From Microbacterium testaceum StLB037 (GTDB lineage Bacteria; Actinomycetota; Actinomycetes; Actinomycetales; Microbacteriaceae), in the NCBI RefSeq assembly GCF_000202635.1, contig NC_015125.1, positions 2,046,001-2,110,000 of the forward strand: 64,000 nt of DNA, written 5' to 3'. A program made the position numbers and the translations under genes. Positions 34,159 to 42,872 of the stretch are shown here, in pieces. Every line of letters begins with the position of its first letter. Position 1 is the stretch's first letter. The notes under the pieces are model-generated. The model was not told where the DNA came from, did no database searches, and worked only from the letters and a program-made list of their open reading frames with translations.

Positions 34159-37100
34159 ATGAGCAACGAAGACCCGCGGGGCACCGGTTTCACGCTCTCC
34201 TCCGCCGTTCCCGTGCGCGCGGCCGCGCGGGCGGCCTCGTTCGTCACGGTCCCGCGCGAGCCGCGTCGCGGGGAGCTCCCGGCCGACCCCGCGGCCGCTG
34301 CATTCCTCGCCGCCGCGGCGGACGGCGTTCTCCGCCCCGAGGGCACGGCGGCCCCCGCCGCGGCGCTTCACCGTCTCGTCGCCGATCTTCCCGCGAGCCT
34401 TCCCTGGGCGGCGCGCGGTGCCCTGCAGCTCGGTGGCGCGGTCGCGCCGGTGCTGCCCACCCCGGCGGTCCCCCTCGCGCGGCGGGCGCTGCGCGAGCTC
34501 ATCGCGGGCCTCACGGTCGACGCGCGCCCCGAGCGACTCGGTGCCGCGCTCGCGGCGCGGGCCGAGGGCGGCGGCACGCCCGACGTGCGGCTGGTCGGCC
34601 CGGCGGTGCTCGGCGAGTCCGCGGCGCGGCGGCGGGTCGACGGCATCCGGACCCTGGTGGCTCGTGACGACGTCGATCGGGTGACGCTGTCGGTCGCCGA
34701 CGTCGTCGCGCGTTCCTCCGCTTGGGCCTTCGACGCCGACGTCGACCACGTCGCCGAACGACTGCTGCCGCTCTTCCTCGCCGCGGCCGAGAGCGGCACG
34801 CACCTCACGCTCGCCGCCGAGGGGCGTGACGACCTCGACCTCACCGTGGCCGCGCTCACCCGTGTGCTCGAGGAACCTCGCCTGAACGGACTCGCCGCGG
34901 GCATCGCCCTGCCGATCGCCGTCGTCGAGAGCCTCGATGCCGTGCGCGAGTTGGCCGCGTGGGGGCGCCTGCGCGCCGGCGCCGGGGGCGCGCGCCTGAC
35001 GGTGCGCCTCGACGACGCACCGCCGCAGACGCCGGAGGCTCTGACCGCCGCGCGGCACGGATGGAACGCCCCGACGCTCACCCGGCGGGACGACATCGAC
35101 GCTCAGTCCGTGCGGGCCCTGCGCGAAGCGCTCAGCGCGCGCGGGCGCGAGGGGCTCGCGGTGGAGTTCGCCACGGGCGACCCCGAGCGCGGCGCCCTCG
35201 CGCTGGCCGTCGCCGCCGACACCGACGCGACCCTGACCCTGGTGCTCGCGGCTGGCACGTCGTGGATACCGGACGAGCCGTTCGTCACGACGGTCGCGGC
35301 CGTCCACCCCGACGACCTGGATCTCGTCGCCGGTCGGCTCACGTCGGCCTACGCGGGCATCGTCGCCGCCGCCCCGGACCTGCCGGTCGCGGGCCCCGTC
35401 GTCGATGCCCCCGACGGTGCGGCCGGTGAGGACACCGTGCCGCTCGACGACCTCTTCGCCCCCGAGACGGCCGCCGTCGCGGCGCGAGCGCACCGCGCGG
35501 CCGTCGCGGCCGAGGGTCCCGCGCCGTCCGCTCGCGTCCCGCAACGCGGGCTGACGCCCGACCCCGCGATCCTTCGCGAACCCGCCGACGGCGACGCCGC
35601 CGAGCCCGGACTCACGCAGGCGGTGCTGGGCATCGCGCGGGAGGCCGCGGCATCCGGAGACACCTCCGCCCTCGGCCCGGACGTGCAGCAGATGCTCTTC
35701 GGAGGGCAGGCGTTCGTCGACACGGCCGTCTTCTCGGCGCGCGAGAGCGCGGAGCTCGCCGGGGGCGCTCCCGGCTTCCGCAACGTCGCCGACACCGACC
35801 CGACCCTGCCGGACGACCGCGCCTGGGCGCTGGCGGCCATCGGGCGCGCGAGCGGTTCGACGGCCGGGGACGCCACCGCGGCGGCGGGCCGGATCGACGA
35901 CCAGGCCGGCCTCGACGCGGCCCTCGCGCGGGTGCGTGAAGCCGCGGAACCGTGGGGGGCTCTCGCCGCGACGGACCGCGCCGCGGTGCTCCAGTCCGCC
36001 GCGCGCGCCCTCGAGGACCGGCGGGCCGAACTGATCGAGGTGCTCGCCTCCGAGGGCGGGGCCCTGATCGCCGAAGCGGACGCCGAGGTGAGCCAGGCCG
36101 TCGACGCCGCCGCGTACTACGCCGCCACCGCCAAGGAACTCGACCGCGTGTCGGGCGCCGTCTTCGTGCCGGACCGGGTGACCGTCGTCGCTCCCCGGTG
36201 GAACGCGCCCGTCGGACTCTGCGCGGCAGAGACCCTCGCGGCGCTCGCCGCGGGCTCGGGCGTGCTGCTCACCCCGTCGCCGCGCGCGCGTCGCGCCGGG
36301 GCCGTCGTGGCCGAGGCGCTCTGGGCCGCCGGGGTCCCGCGCGATCTGCTGACCTACGCCGATCTCAACGAGGATGCCTCGGGCCGCGCGTTGATCGTGC
36401 ACCCGGGCGTGGACCGCGTCCTCCTCGCCGGTGCCCGCACGACCGCCGAACGGTTCGCCGAGTGGCGGCCGACGCTGCCCCTGCAGGCGTTCACCGCCGG
36501 CCGCAACGCCGTGATCGTCACCCCGTCCGCCGACCTCGACGATGCCGTCGCCGACATCGTCGAGGGAGCCTTCGCACGTGCGGGGCAGGCCGCGACCGCG
36601 GCGTCGCTCGTGATCCTGGTGGGCGCGGCCGCAAGGTCGACGCGCTTCCTCGAGCAGGTGAAGGATGCCGTCACCTCGCTCCGCGTCGGCCCGGCCGACG
36701 ACCCGCTGTCCGACGTCGGTCCGCTCGTCGAGGAGCCGTCGGGAGAGGTGCGCCGCGCGCTCACCGTCCTCGCGGAGGGGGAGCGCTGGCTCGTCCAGCC
36801 GCGCGAGCTCGACCTCGGCCCGGAGATGTCCGGCCGATTCTGGACCCCGGGCGTGCGCACCGGGGTGAGCGTCGGGTCGCACCTGACCCGGGCCGCGGTG
36901 GCCGCGCCGGTGCTCGGCATCCTGCACGCTTCCACCCTGGCTCGAGCGATCGAGCTGCAGAACGCGATCGGCTCGGGATACGTGGCCGGGATGCACACGC
37001 GTGACGCGCGGGACCTCGACCTCTGGATCGACAGCGCGGAGGCCGCCGTCCTGCGCGTGAACCGACCGACCACGGGCGCGGTGGTGCAGCGCGAGCCCGT

Positions 37101-37911
37101 CGGCGGCTGGGGAGACGCGGTCGCCGGGTCGGGCGCGATGTCGGGCGGACCGAACCGCCTCGTGACCCTGGGGTCGTGGCGGCCGTCGTCGGGCGGTGCA
37201 TCGTCGTCGACGCTGCACCTGCGCGGACTCGACAGCCGCATCACCGCGCTCATCGAAGCCGCCCAGCCGACCCTGTCGTACGAGGCCTTCGACTGGCTGC
37301 GGCGCGGAGCGCTCTCGGACGCCGTCGCCTGGGACCGCGAGTTCGGCCGGGTGAAAGACGTCTCGCGCCTCGGCGTCGAGCGGAACCTCTGGCGCTATCG
37401 CCCCGCCGACGTCGCGGTGCGCGCGACGGCCGACGCCGCCTGGCAGGCCGTCCTGCGGGTGCTGGTCGCGGCCGTGCGCTCGGGATCGACGTTCAGCCTG
37501 AGCTCTCCCGTCGGTCTTCCGGGGGCGGTGCGCCACCTGCTGGGCGAGGCGGACGTCGCGGTGTCGGTCGAGAGTGACGCGGAGTGGTTGCAGCGGCTCG
37601 CCGGTGGCATCCCGGATGCCGAGTCCGCCGACGCCGCGGAAGAGGTCGAGGGTCCGGAGGCCCCCGTCGAGCCCGCCTTCGCGGCACCGCGCCCGACGCG
37701 CGTGCGCCTGGTCGGACCGGCCGGGACGACCGCTCCGCTGCGCGCCGCCGTCGCCGAGACGGTCGCGGGCGACGTGTCGCTCACGGTCTACGCCGACGAG
37801 GTGACGACGGCGGGCCGGCTCGAGTTGCTGCCGTTCCTGCGCGAGCAGGCGGTGTCGATCGGGGCGTTCCGCTTCGGCCGCGTCGACGCCTGGAGCGCCG
37901 AGGTCATCTGA
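34159..37911 (+). CDS. PutA-like protein lacking catalytic residues (putative pseudoenzyme)
   Basis: 1250 residues laid out like bifunctional proline utilisation proteins: a PRODH-like half (about 30-450) and an aldehyde-dehydrogenase half (about 590-1050), then a PutA-type tail. Segments such as GVLRPEG, LPWAARGALQLGG, WAFDADVDHVAERLLPL, NAVIVTPSADLDDAV and GSGYVAGMHTRD are recognisable. The ALDH cysteine of AGQKCSA is replaced (AGQAATA, A812), and the base Glu of ETGGKN is F778 in FTAGRN. In the PRODH half, KVRVVKG is replaced by TVRLDD. It should therefore lack both activities. The long intact frame argues for a kept non-enzymatic role. Confidence 0.82.
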   Translation: MSNEDPRGTGFTLSSAVPVRAAARAASFVTVPREPRRGELPADPAAAAFLAAAADGVLRPEGTAAPAAALHRLVADLPASLPWAARGALQLGGAVAPVLPTPAVPLARRALRELIAGLTVDARPERLGAALAARAEGGGTPDVRLVGPAVLGESAARRRVDGIRTLVARDDVDRVTLSVADVVARSSAWAFDADVDHVAERLLPLFLAAAESGTHLTLAAEGRDDLDLTVAALTRVLEEPRLNGLAAGIALPIAVVESLDAVRELAAWGRLRAGAGGARLTVRLDDAPPQTPEALTAARHGWNAPTLTRRDDIDAQSVRALREALSARGREGLAVEFATGDPERGALALAVAADTDATLTLVLAAGTSWIPDEPFVTTVAAVHPDDLDLVAGRLTSAYAGIVAAAPDLPVAGPVVDAPDGAAGEDTVPLDDLFAPETAAVAARAHRAAVAAEGPAPSARVPQRGLTPDPAILREPADGDAAEPGLTQAVLGIAREAAASGDTSALGPDVQQMLFGGQAFVDTAVFSARESAELAGGAPGFRNVADTDPTLPDDRAWALAAIGRASGSTAGDATAAAGRIDDQAGLDAALARVREAAEPWGALAATDRAAVLQSAARALEDRRAELIEVLASEGGALIAEADAEVSQAVDAAAYYAATAKELDRVSGAVFVPDRVTVVAPRWNAPVGLCAAETLAALAAGSGVLLTPSPRARRAGAVVAEALWAAGVPRDLLTYADLNEDASGRALIVHPGVDRVLLAGARTTAERFAEWRPTLPLQAFTAGRNAVIVTPSADLDDAVADIVEGAFARAGQAATAASLVILVGAAARSTRFLEQVKDAVTSLRVGPADDPLSDVGPLVEEPSGEVRRALTVLAEGERWLVQPRELDLGPEMSGRFWTPGVRTGVSVGSHLTRAAVAAPVLGILHASTLARAIELQNAIGSGYVAGMHTRDARDLDLWIDSAEAAVLRVNRPTTGAVVQREPVGGWGDAVAGSGAMSGGPNRLVTLGSWRPSSGGASSSTLHLRGLDSRITALIEAAQPTLSYEAFDWLRRGALSDAVAWDREFGRVKDVSRLGVERNLWRYRPADVAVRATADAAWQAVLRVLVAAVRSGSTFSLSSPVGLPGAVRHLLGEADVAVSVESDAEWLQRLAGGIPDAESADAAEEVEGPEAPVEPAFAAPRPTRVRLVGPAGTTAPLRAAVAETVAGDVSLTVYADEVTTAGRLELLPFLREQAVSIGAFRFGRVDAWSAEVI

Positions 37912-37958
37912 GGTCGCGTCGCGCGGCCGCCCGGCCCGCGCACCCCCCCACTTCTCCC

Positions 37959-38017
37959 TTGAGTGTCCAGAACACCCGGACGATTTCTCGAGGAGTCCGG
38001 GTGTTTTGGACACTCAA
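37959..38017. terminator. Palindrome family B, two-way terminator-like element (copy 2)
   Basis: 23-bp arms (37959-37981 and 37995-38017) with one mismatch that becomes a G-U pair in RNA, and a 13-base loop. The stem sequence GAGTGTCCAGAACACCCGGA is nearly that of 7685-7739. It separates the convergent PutA-like and arabinanase-like genes. Confidence 0.78.
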
Positions 38018-38106
38018 CCCGGTGAGGGGGCGAGGGGCGAGGGGCGAGGGCCGGGCGCGGGATGCCCGCCCGGCGCACGATCGCGCACGCCGGGCGGGCC
38101 CGGGTC

Positions 38107-40203
38107 CTACTGGATGCCCTCGCGCACCAGGCGCCACTGCTGGCACGTGAGACCGTTGGCGGTCCACTGCTGAGCGACGGCACCGTCGGCGGTCGAGCAG
38201 CCGTCGATCTCGAGCAGCTTGCCGCTGTTCGCGTTGGTGAAGGTCCACCACCCGCCGCTGGTCGCGGCGTTCCAGTTCTGCGTCGCGTTGCCCGTGGGGC
38301 CCCACTGCGCGGCGTCGACGCCGTCGCCGGTCGCGGCTCCCGGGATCTCGAGCAGCTTGCCGCTGTTCAGGTTCACGAGCTGTGTCGCAGACCCCGTGGG
38401 ACGTAGGGTCCAGCGCTGCGTCGCGTTCTCGGTCGGACCCCACTGCCCCACGGCGGCACCGTCGGCGAGGGAGGCCGAGGCGACCTCGAGGAGCTTCCCG
38501 CTGTTGCGGTTCACGACCTGGAACTGCGGGTCGAGCGCGCTGGAGCGCCACACGTGCAGCGTGTCGAGCTCAGCGAAGCCCGTGCCCTTGGTGAACCGGA
38601 TGGTGTTGACGCCGGCGTTCAACGTCACGGTCTTCTGCGCCCAGGCGTAGCGGCCCCAGTCGACGGTCGCGGGGTAGGAGATCGTCGAGCTGGTCCCGCC
38701 GTTGACGCTGACGCCGTGCGTGGACGTGCTGCCGCTGCCGTTGTCGTACCGGACGTTCAGCGTGTACGAACCGGCGGCGGGGACGCGGACGGTGAACTGC
38801 ACCGAGCTCCCCGCGTTGTTGATGTTGCCGACCTTGCGACCGTTCGACGCCTGCGCGTGCGTGACGATCGTGGCATCCGTGATCGTCGCCTTCTCGGCCT
38901 CGTACTGCTGGGCGTCCACGGGGATCGAGCCCACGCGGATGTCGTTGAGTCCGGTGGCGGTGTTCTCGACGTTGGTCGCCTGGTAGAGCGTGCGCCCGTC
39001 GGTGCCGACGTCGAGACCCTGCGCGAACCCGCTGAAGTTCCCGCCCTGCGTGTCGCTCGCGTCGTACGTGACGGCCATGGGGAGGCGTTCCCAGGCGCCG
39101 GCGCCGAGGTTGTAGTTGACGTAGAGGTTCTGGCCGCCGTCGATCGCGCCCGAGGGGGTGAGCGACCACTTGGATGCCACGATGACCATGCCCTTCGGAC
39201 CTCCGCCCGGCACCCACTTCACGTACGGCGAGGAGCCGATGCCGCGCCCGTCGGCGAGACGGATGGGGGTGCCGATGCTGGTCGTGTCGCCCCAGTTGAG
39301 TCCGTCGGCGGACGTCTTGAAGTACACCGGTGCGGTGTTCTGCGACTGGCTCGGGCGGTTCACGACCTCGAAGGTGGCGAGGTAGCGCCCGTCGGGGAGC
39401 TTGGTGACCGTGATCATTCCCGGGCGGTCGCTCTGGTTCGGCGGTGCGGAGACGTTGGACAGCGCGCCCCACGTCTGCCCGCCGTCGGTGGAGCGGCGGT
39501 AGGACACGGCCTGGAGGACACCGGATGCCTTCTGCCGCTCGTCCGAGTAGTACGCCACCAGACCGCCGCCGCCGTCGACCGCGAAGGAGGGCTCCCAGAC
39601 GGTGGTCGTCGTCGAGGAGGGGCTGGGGTCGTACACGGCGGGTCCGCCGGAGTCGATGGTGCTGAGGAACGACCAGGTCGCGCCGCGGTCCGCGCTCTTG
39701 TAGACGACGAGTCGGCTGCTCGAGCGGTCCTCGGGCATGATCATGCCGGTCAGCAGGAGCGTGCCCGCGGGGAGCGAGCCGGACGCCTGCGGGAGCTCGT
39801 AGAGGAACGGCTGCGCCGTGCGCGTGTAGCCGGGGAAGGTGCTGCTCGGATCGACGTCGGCGATCTTCGTCCACGAGGACCCGTCGTCGGTGCTGCGGTA
39901 GATCGGGTAGACCTGTCGCCCGTTCTGGAGGACGAGCTTGTCGAAGGTGACGAGCTGCGTGCCGTTGTTCGAGCCGTTGTTCTTGAGGACGACGATCTTC
40001 GCGTACGTCGTGCCGGCGGGAGTGCCGCCCTCGGGGTTGAAGGACGAACCTGCCGGGGGCGAATAGACCAGCGAGCCGTTGCCGGTCGTCACCGCGGAGG
40101 CGGGGGCCGCGGCGGCGAGCCCGCCCACGGTGAGGACCGCGGCGGTCAGGACCGCGGTGAGAAGGCGCGATCGTCGTCGCGCGAGGGACCAAGGGTGTGG
40201 CAT
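38107..40203 (-). CDS. Secreted exo-arabinanase-like beta-propeller (GH93-type) with CBM6/35 and ricin-type domains
   Basis: 698 residues. The signal peptide has the RRRSRLL start and ends near ASA (about 37). A five- or six-bladed propeller follows (about 45-435) with Asp-box repeats such as STDDGSSWTKI, SADRGATWSFL, STDGGQTWGAL and SADGLNWGDT. Next comes a CBM6/35-like domain (about 436-560, YEAEKATITDA... to FAELDTLHVW) and a ricin B/CBM13-type domain (about 565-698) with three N-S-G-K-L-L-E repeats. The propeller resembles GH93 exo-arabinanases and sialidases. Its position beside arabinofuranosidase and LacI genes favours arabinan. It is divergent from lacI with an operator between. Confidence 0.8.
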   Translation of the reverse strand: MPHPWSLARRRSRLLTAVLTAAVLTVGGLAAAAPASAVTTGNGSLVYSPPAGSSFNPEGGTPAGTTYAKIVVLKNNGSNNGTQLVTFDKLVLQNGRQVYPIYRSTDDGSSWTKIADVDPSSTFPGYTRTAQPFLYELPQASGSLPAGTLLLTGMIMPEDRSSSRLVVYKSADRGATWSFLSTIDSGGPAVYDPSPSSTTTTVWEPSFAVDGGGGLVAYYSDERQKASGVLQAVSYRRSTDGGQTWGALSNVSAPPNQSDRPGMITVTKLPDGRYLATFEVVNRPSQSQNTAPVYFKTSADGLNWGDTTSIGTPIRLADGRGIGSSPYVKWVPGGGPKGMVIVASKWSLTPSGAIDGGQNLYVNYNLGAGAWERLPMAVTYDASDTQGGNFSGFAQGLDVGTDGRTLYQATNVENTATGLNDIRVGSIPVDAQQYEAEKATITDATIVTHAQASNGRKVGNINNAGSSVQFTVRVPAAGSYTLNVRYDNGSGSTSTHGVSVNGGTSSTISYPATVDWGRYAWAQKTVTLNAGVNTIRFTKGTGFAELDTLHVWRSSALDPQFQVVNRNSGKLLEVASASLADGAAVGQWGPTENATQRWTLRPTGSATQLVNLNSGKLLEIPGAATGDGVDAAQWGPTGNATQNWNAATSGGWWTFTNANSGKLLEIDGCSTADGAVAQQWTANGLTCQQWRLVREGIQ

Positions 40204-40291
40204 GTTCTGTGCTCCTCTGGATCGAGGCGGCTGCCGGTGCGCGCCCGCGTCGGCGCAGCGACCCGCTCAGGGTGATGTCTCCACCGCACTA

Positions 40292-40305
40292 CTACAACGT
40301 TGTAG
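40292..40305. promoter_or_regulatory. LacI-family operator 1
   Basis: CTACAACGTTGTAG is a perfect 14-bp palindrome with a central CG, the form typical for LacI proteins. It lies upstream of the secreted arabinanase-like gene and shares its core with the sites at 40356 and 41449. Confidence 0.78.
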
Positions 40306-40355
40306 AGACGGGTCGACCGTAAAGGGCCGCGAGGTTCGCCGTCAAGACTCGCGTG

Positions 40356-40367
40356 TGCAACGTTGTA
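40356..40367. promoter_or_regulatory. LacI-family operator 2
   Basis: TGCAACGTTGTA matches operator 1 with one change and lies 28 bases before the lacI ATG, so the regulator should repress itself. Confidence 0.7.
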
Positions 40368-40395
40368 GAGTCTCGACCAGAACGAGGGGGATGCC

Positions 40396-41406
40396 ATGAC
40401 GGCGACGCTGCACGACGTGGCCCGCGTGGCCGGGGTGTCGATCAAGACGGTCTCGAACGTGATCAACAACTACCCGCACGTCCGAGAGGCGACCCGCGAG
40501 CGGGTCGAGGCCGCGATCGACGAGCTTCAGTATCGGCCCAACCAGGCCGCCCGCACGCTGCGATCCGGGCGCACCGACATGATCGGCCTGATCGTGCCGG
40601 ATCTGCGCAACCCGTACTTCGCCGAGCTCGCCGACGACGTCATGCGCGCGGCGCGCGCGCACGGGTTCTCGGTGCTCATCGAGCAGTTCGACGCGGATCG
40701 CGACAGCGAGCTCGCGGCCTTGCGCGGGGCGCGCAGGCGGGGTCTCGACGGCGTGCTGTACTCCGTGCTCTCGCTCGGGGAGGACGACGCGCCCCTCCTC
40801 GACGAGGTCGGCATGCCGATGGTGCTGCTGGGGGAGCGGATCTTCCACTCCGCCCACGATCACGTCACGATGCGCAACACCGAGGCGGCCCACGCGGCCA
40901 CGGCGCACCTTCTCGCCGCGGGGCGACGGCGCGTCCTGGCCTTGGGGTCGCACCCGGGAGAGATCGTCGGGTCCGCGGGGCTCCGCCTGCGCGGCTACGA
41001 AGCCGCTCTCGCCGAAGCGGGTCTCGAGGTCGATCCGGCTCTCGTGGTGCCCGTCGATCGCTGGCATCGCGTCGACGGCGCCGACGCGATGCGCGCGGTG
41101 CTCGATGCGGGACTGTCGTTCGACGGGGTGGTCGCCTTCAACGACTCCCTCGCGCTCGGGGCGATGCGCGTGATGCTGGAGCGCGGCATCCGCATTCCCG
41201 AGGAGGTCGCCCTCGTCGGCTTCGACGACCTCGACGAGACCCGTTACTCCCTGCCGGCGCTGACGACGATCGACCCCGGCCGCTCCGAGATCGCGCGCGT
41301 CGCCGTGGATCTGCTGGTCGAGCGCATCACGGGCGACGCGGCCACCGAACCGCGCGAGGTGCTCGCGGATTTCCGCCTCGTCGAGAGGGAATCGGCGGCG
41401 GTCTGA
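40396..41406 (+). CDS. LacI-family transcriptional regulator of the arabinan locus
   Basis: 336 residues. The helix-turn-helix and hinge span 1-60 (TLHDVARVAGVSIKTVSNVINNYPHV, then QAARTLRSGRT). The effector domain has the periplasmic-binding fold, with VVAFNDSLALGAMRV and LVGFDDLDETRYSLPALTTID near the C-terminus. GAGGGGG precedes the ATG. Palindromes with core ACAACGTTGT lie upstream of this gene, of the secreted hydrolase and of the transporter operon, so all three are probably one regulon induced by an arabinan breakdown product. Confidence 0.92.
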   Translation: MTATLHDVARVAGVSIKTVSNVINNYPHVREATRERVEAAIDELQYRPNQAARTLRSGRTDMIGLIVPDLRNPYFAELADDVMRAARAHGFSVLIEQFDADRDSELAALRGARRRGLDGVLYSVLSLGEDDAPLLDEVGMPMVLLGERIFHSAHDHVTMRNTEAAHAATAHLLAAGRRRVLALGSHPGEIVGSAGLRLRGYEAALAEAGLEVDPALVVPVDRWHRVDGADAMRAVLDAGLSFDGVVAFNDSLALGAMRVMLERGIRIPEEVALVGFDDLDETRYSLPALTTIDPGRSEIARVAVDLLVERITGDAATEPREVLADFRLVERESAAV

Positions 41407-41416
41407 GATCGCGCGC

Positions 41417-41445
41417 TTGACATCCCGCGACGGTCGGGCGATCAT
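41417..41445 (+). promoter_or_regulatory. Promoter of the arabinoside transport operon
   Basis: TTGACA (41417-41422) and a GATCAT box (41440-41445) at 17-base spacing. Two operator-like sequences follow directly, so repressor binding would block initiation. Confidence 0.6.
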
Positions 41446-41448
41446 CCA

Positions 41449-41478
41449 TTTACAACGTTTACCTCCATCGTTGTAAAT
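41449..41478. promoter_or_regulatory. LacI-family operators downstream of the transport promoter
   Basis: TTTACAACGTTTA and ATCGTTGTAAAT are two related near-palindromes that share the ACAACG/CGTTGT half-sites with operators 1 and 2 and together form a larger inverted arrangement TTTACAACG...CGTTGTAAAT. Confidence 0.68.
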
Positions 41479-41542
41479 TGCTTTGCACCAGACTCGGCAC
41501 CCGAGCCGAGAAGACGACGCAGTCACACGAAAGGCATCGAAG

Positions 41543-42802
41543 ATGATGAAGCGCAGCTTGTCCGTCCTCGCGACGGTGGGGGCCGCGGCCCTGCTCCTCG
41601 CGGGTTGTTCCGGCTCGTCGGGTACCGCATCCGACGGCCCCGCCGAGATCACGTTCTGGCACGGCTACACCGAAGCCGACGGCAAGGTCCTCGACCAGAT
41701 CGTCGCCGACTTCAACGCCTCGCAGCAGAAGTACAAGATCACCACCGAGACCAAGACGTGGGCGGTGATCGACGACACCCTGCTCCCCGCGCTGAGCTCC
41801 AAGGAAGGCCCGCAGATCGTGGCGATGCCGGCCGAGCGCATGCCGGTCTACGCCGATCGCGGTGCTTTCGCCGACCTGAGCGACTTCTACGCCTCGTCCG
41901 ACAGCAACACCGCCGACCTCGTGCCCCAGGCCGTCGACATGATCAAGGTCGGCGGCACGCCCTACGGCGTCCCCACCGGCTTCGTGCCGCTGGCGATGTT
42001 CTACAACAAGGCGCTGTTCGCCTCCGCCGGCATCACCGAGGCCCCCACGACCTGGGACGCCTGGGTGGCGGACGCCAAGAAGCTCACCGTGGACGAGAAC
42101 GGCGACGGCACCCCCGAACAGTACGGTGTCGCGATCCCCGACCACGCCACGGTGGCCAACGGCCTGTGGCCGAGCCTGCTCCTCAGCGGCGGGGGGCAGA
42201 TCGTCGACGGCGACAAGGCCGTCATCGACTCGCCCGAGAACGCGAAGACCATCCAGTACTGGACCGACGCGATCACGAAGGACAAGATCTCGCCCACGGG
42301 TCTCGACGGCATCGCCGCCGACCAGCTGTTCAGCTCGGGCAAGGCCGCCATGCACGTCGGCGGACCGTGGATGGCATCCATCGCCAAGGACAACAACATC
42401 GACTACGGCATCGCCGCCATCCCCGCCGGTCCCGCCGAGCAGGCAGCCTCGGCGATCGGCGTCGCGATGGGCGTCACCGAGTCGGCCGACGACGCGCAGC
42501 GCGCGGGCGCCGAGGCCTTCTTCACGTACTTCTTCCAGAAAGATGTCGCGACGCAGTGGTCGCTCGCCTCGGGCTGGCCTCCGCTGCGCACCGACATCCC
42601 GCTGAGCGACGTCTCGTCCAACCCGGTGGTCGCCGCCCTCAGCGAGATCGCGCCGACCGGTCGCGCGCTCCTGCCCGGAGTGGTCAACGGCACCGACGTG
42701 ATCTCCGACATCGACGAGCTCACCCAGAAGTCGGTCGCGGGCGGCGACGTCACCGAGCTGCTCTCGACGGCCCAGAGCAAGATCCAGCAGGCCATCGAGT
42801 GA
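41543..42802 (+). CDS. ABC transporter sugar-binding lipoprotein
   Basis: 419 residues. It has a lipoprotein signal with lipobox LLAGC (Cys about 21) and a family 1 extracellular binding-protein fold: EITFWHGYTEADGKVLDQIVADFN at the start, YGVPTGFVPLAMFYNKALFASAGI in the hinge region and GKAAMHVGGPW. The gene opens the transport operon. A long perfect hairpin follows the stop, typical of binding-protein genes that are expressed above their permeases. The ligand is inferred to be an arabino-oligosaccharide from the glycosidases downstream. No ATPase gene is in the operon; a shared MsiK-type ATPase elsewhere is likely. Confidence 0.92.
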   Translation: MMKRSLSVLATVGAAALLLAGCSGSSGTASDGPAEITFWHGYTEADGKVLDQIVADFNASQQKYKITTETKTWAVIDDTLLPALSSKEGPQIVAMPAERMPVYADRGAFADLSDFYASSDSNTADLVPQAVDMIKVGGTPYGVPTGFVPLAMFYNKALFASAGITEAPTTWDAWVADAKKLTVDENGDGTPEQYGVAIPDHATVANGLWPSLLLSGGGQIVDGDKAVIDSPENAKTIQYWTDAITKDKISPTGLDGIAADQLFSSGKAAMHVGGPWMASIAKDNNIDYGIAAIPAGPAEQAASAIGVAMGVTESADDAQRAGAEAFFTYFFQKDVATQWSLASGWPPLRTDIPLSDVSSNPVVAALSEIAPTGRALLPGVVNGTDVISDIDELTQKSVAGGDVTELLSTAQSKIQQAIE

Positions 42803-42809
42803 CGAACGC

Positions 42810-42840
42810 ACGGGAGGGGCGCCCGCGTCGCCCCTCCCGT
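42810..42840 (+). terminator. Perfect 12-bp hairpin after the binding-protein gene
   Basis: ACGGGAGGGGCG (42810-42821) and CGCCCCTCCCGT (42829-42840) enclose a 7-base loop, with no U-run. It lies 7 bases after the stop, inside the operon, so it more likely protects or attenuates the message than ends it. Confidence 0.75.
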
Positions 42841-42872
42841 GTCCTCACCCCCGCTTCTCGAACAGGACGACC

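Noticed and set aside
33016-38013. A minus-strand open frame of 1665 codons across the PutA-like gene
   Set aside because: Only its last 327 codons (33016-33996) are real, the AXE1-type esterase. The rest is antisense to a gene with domain matches and is open only because of high GC.
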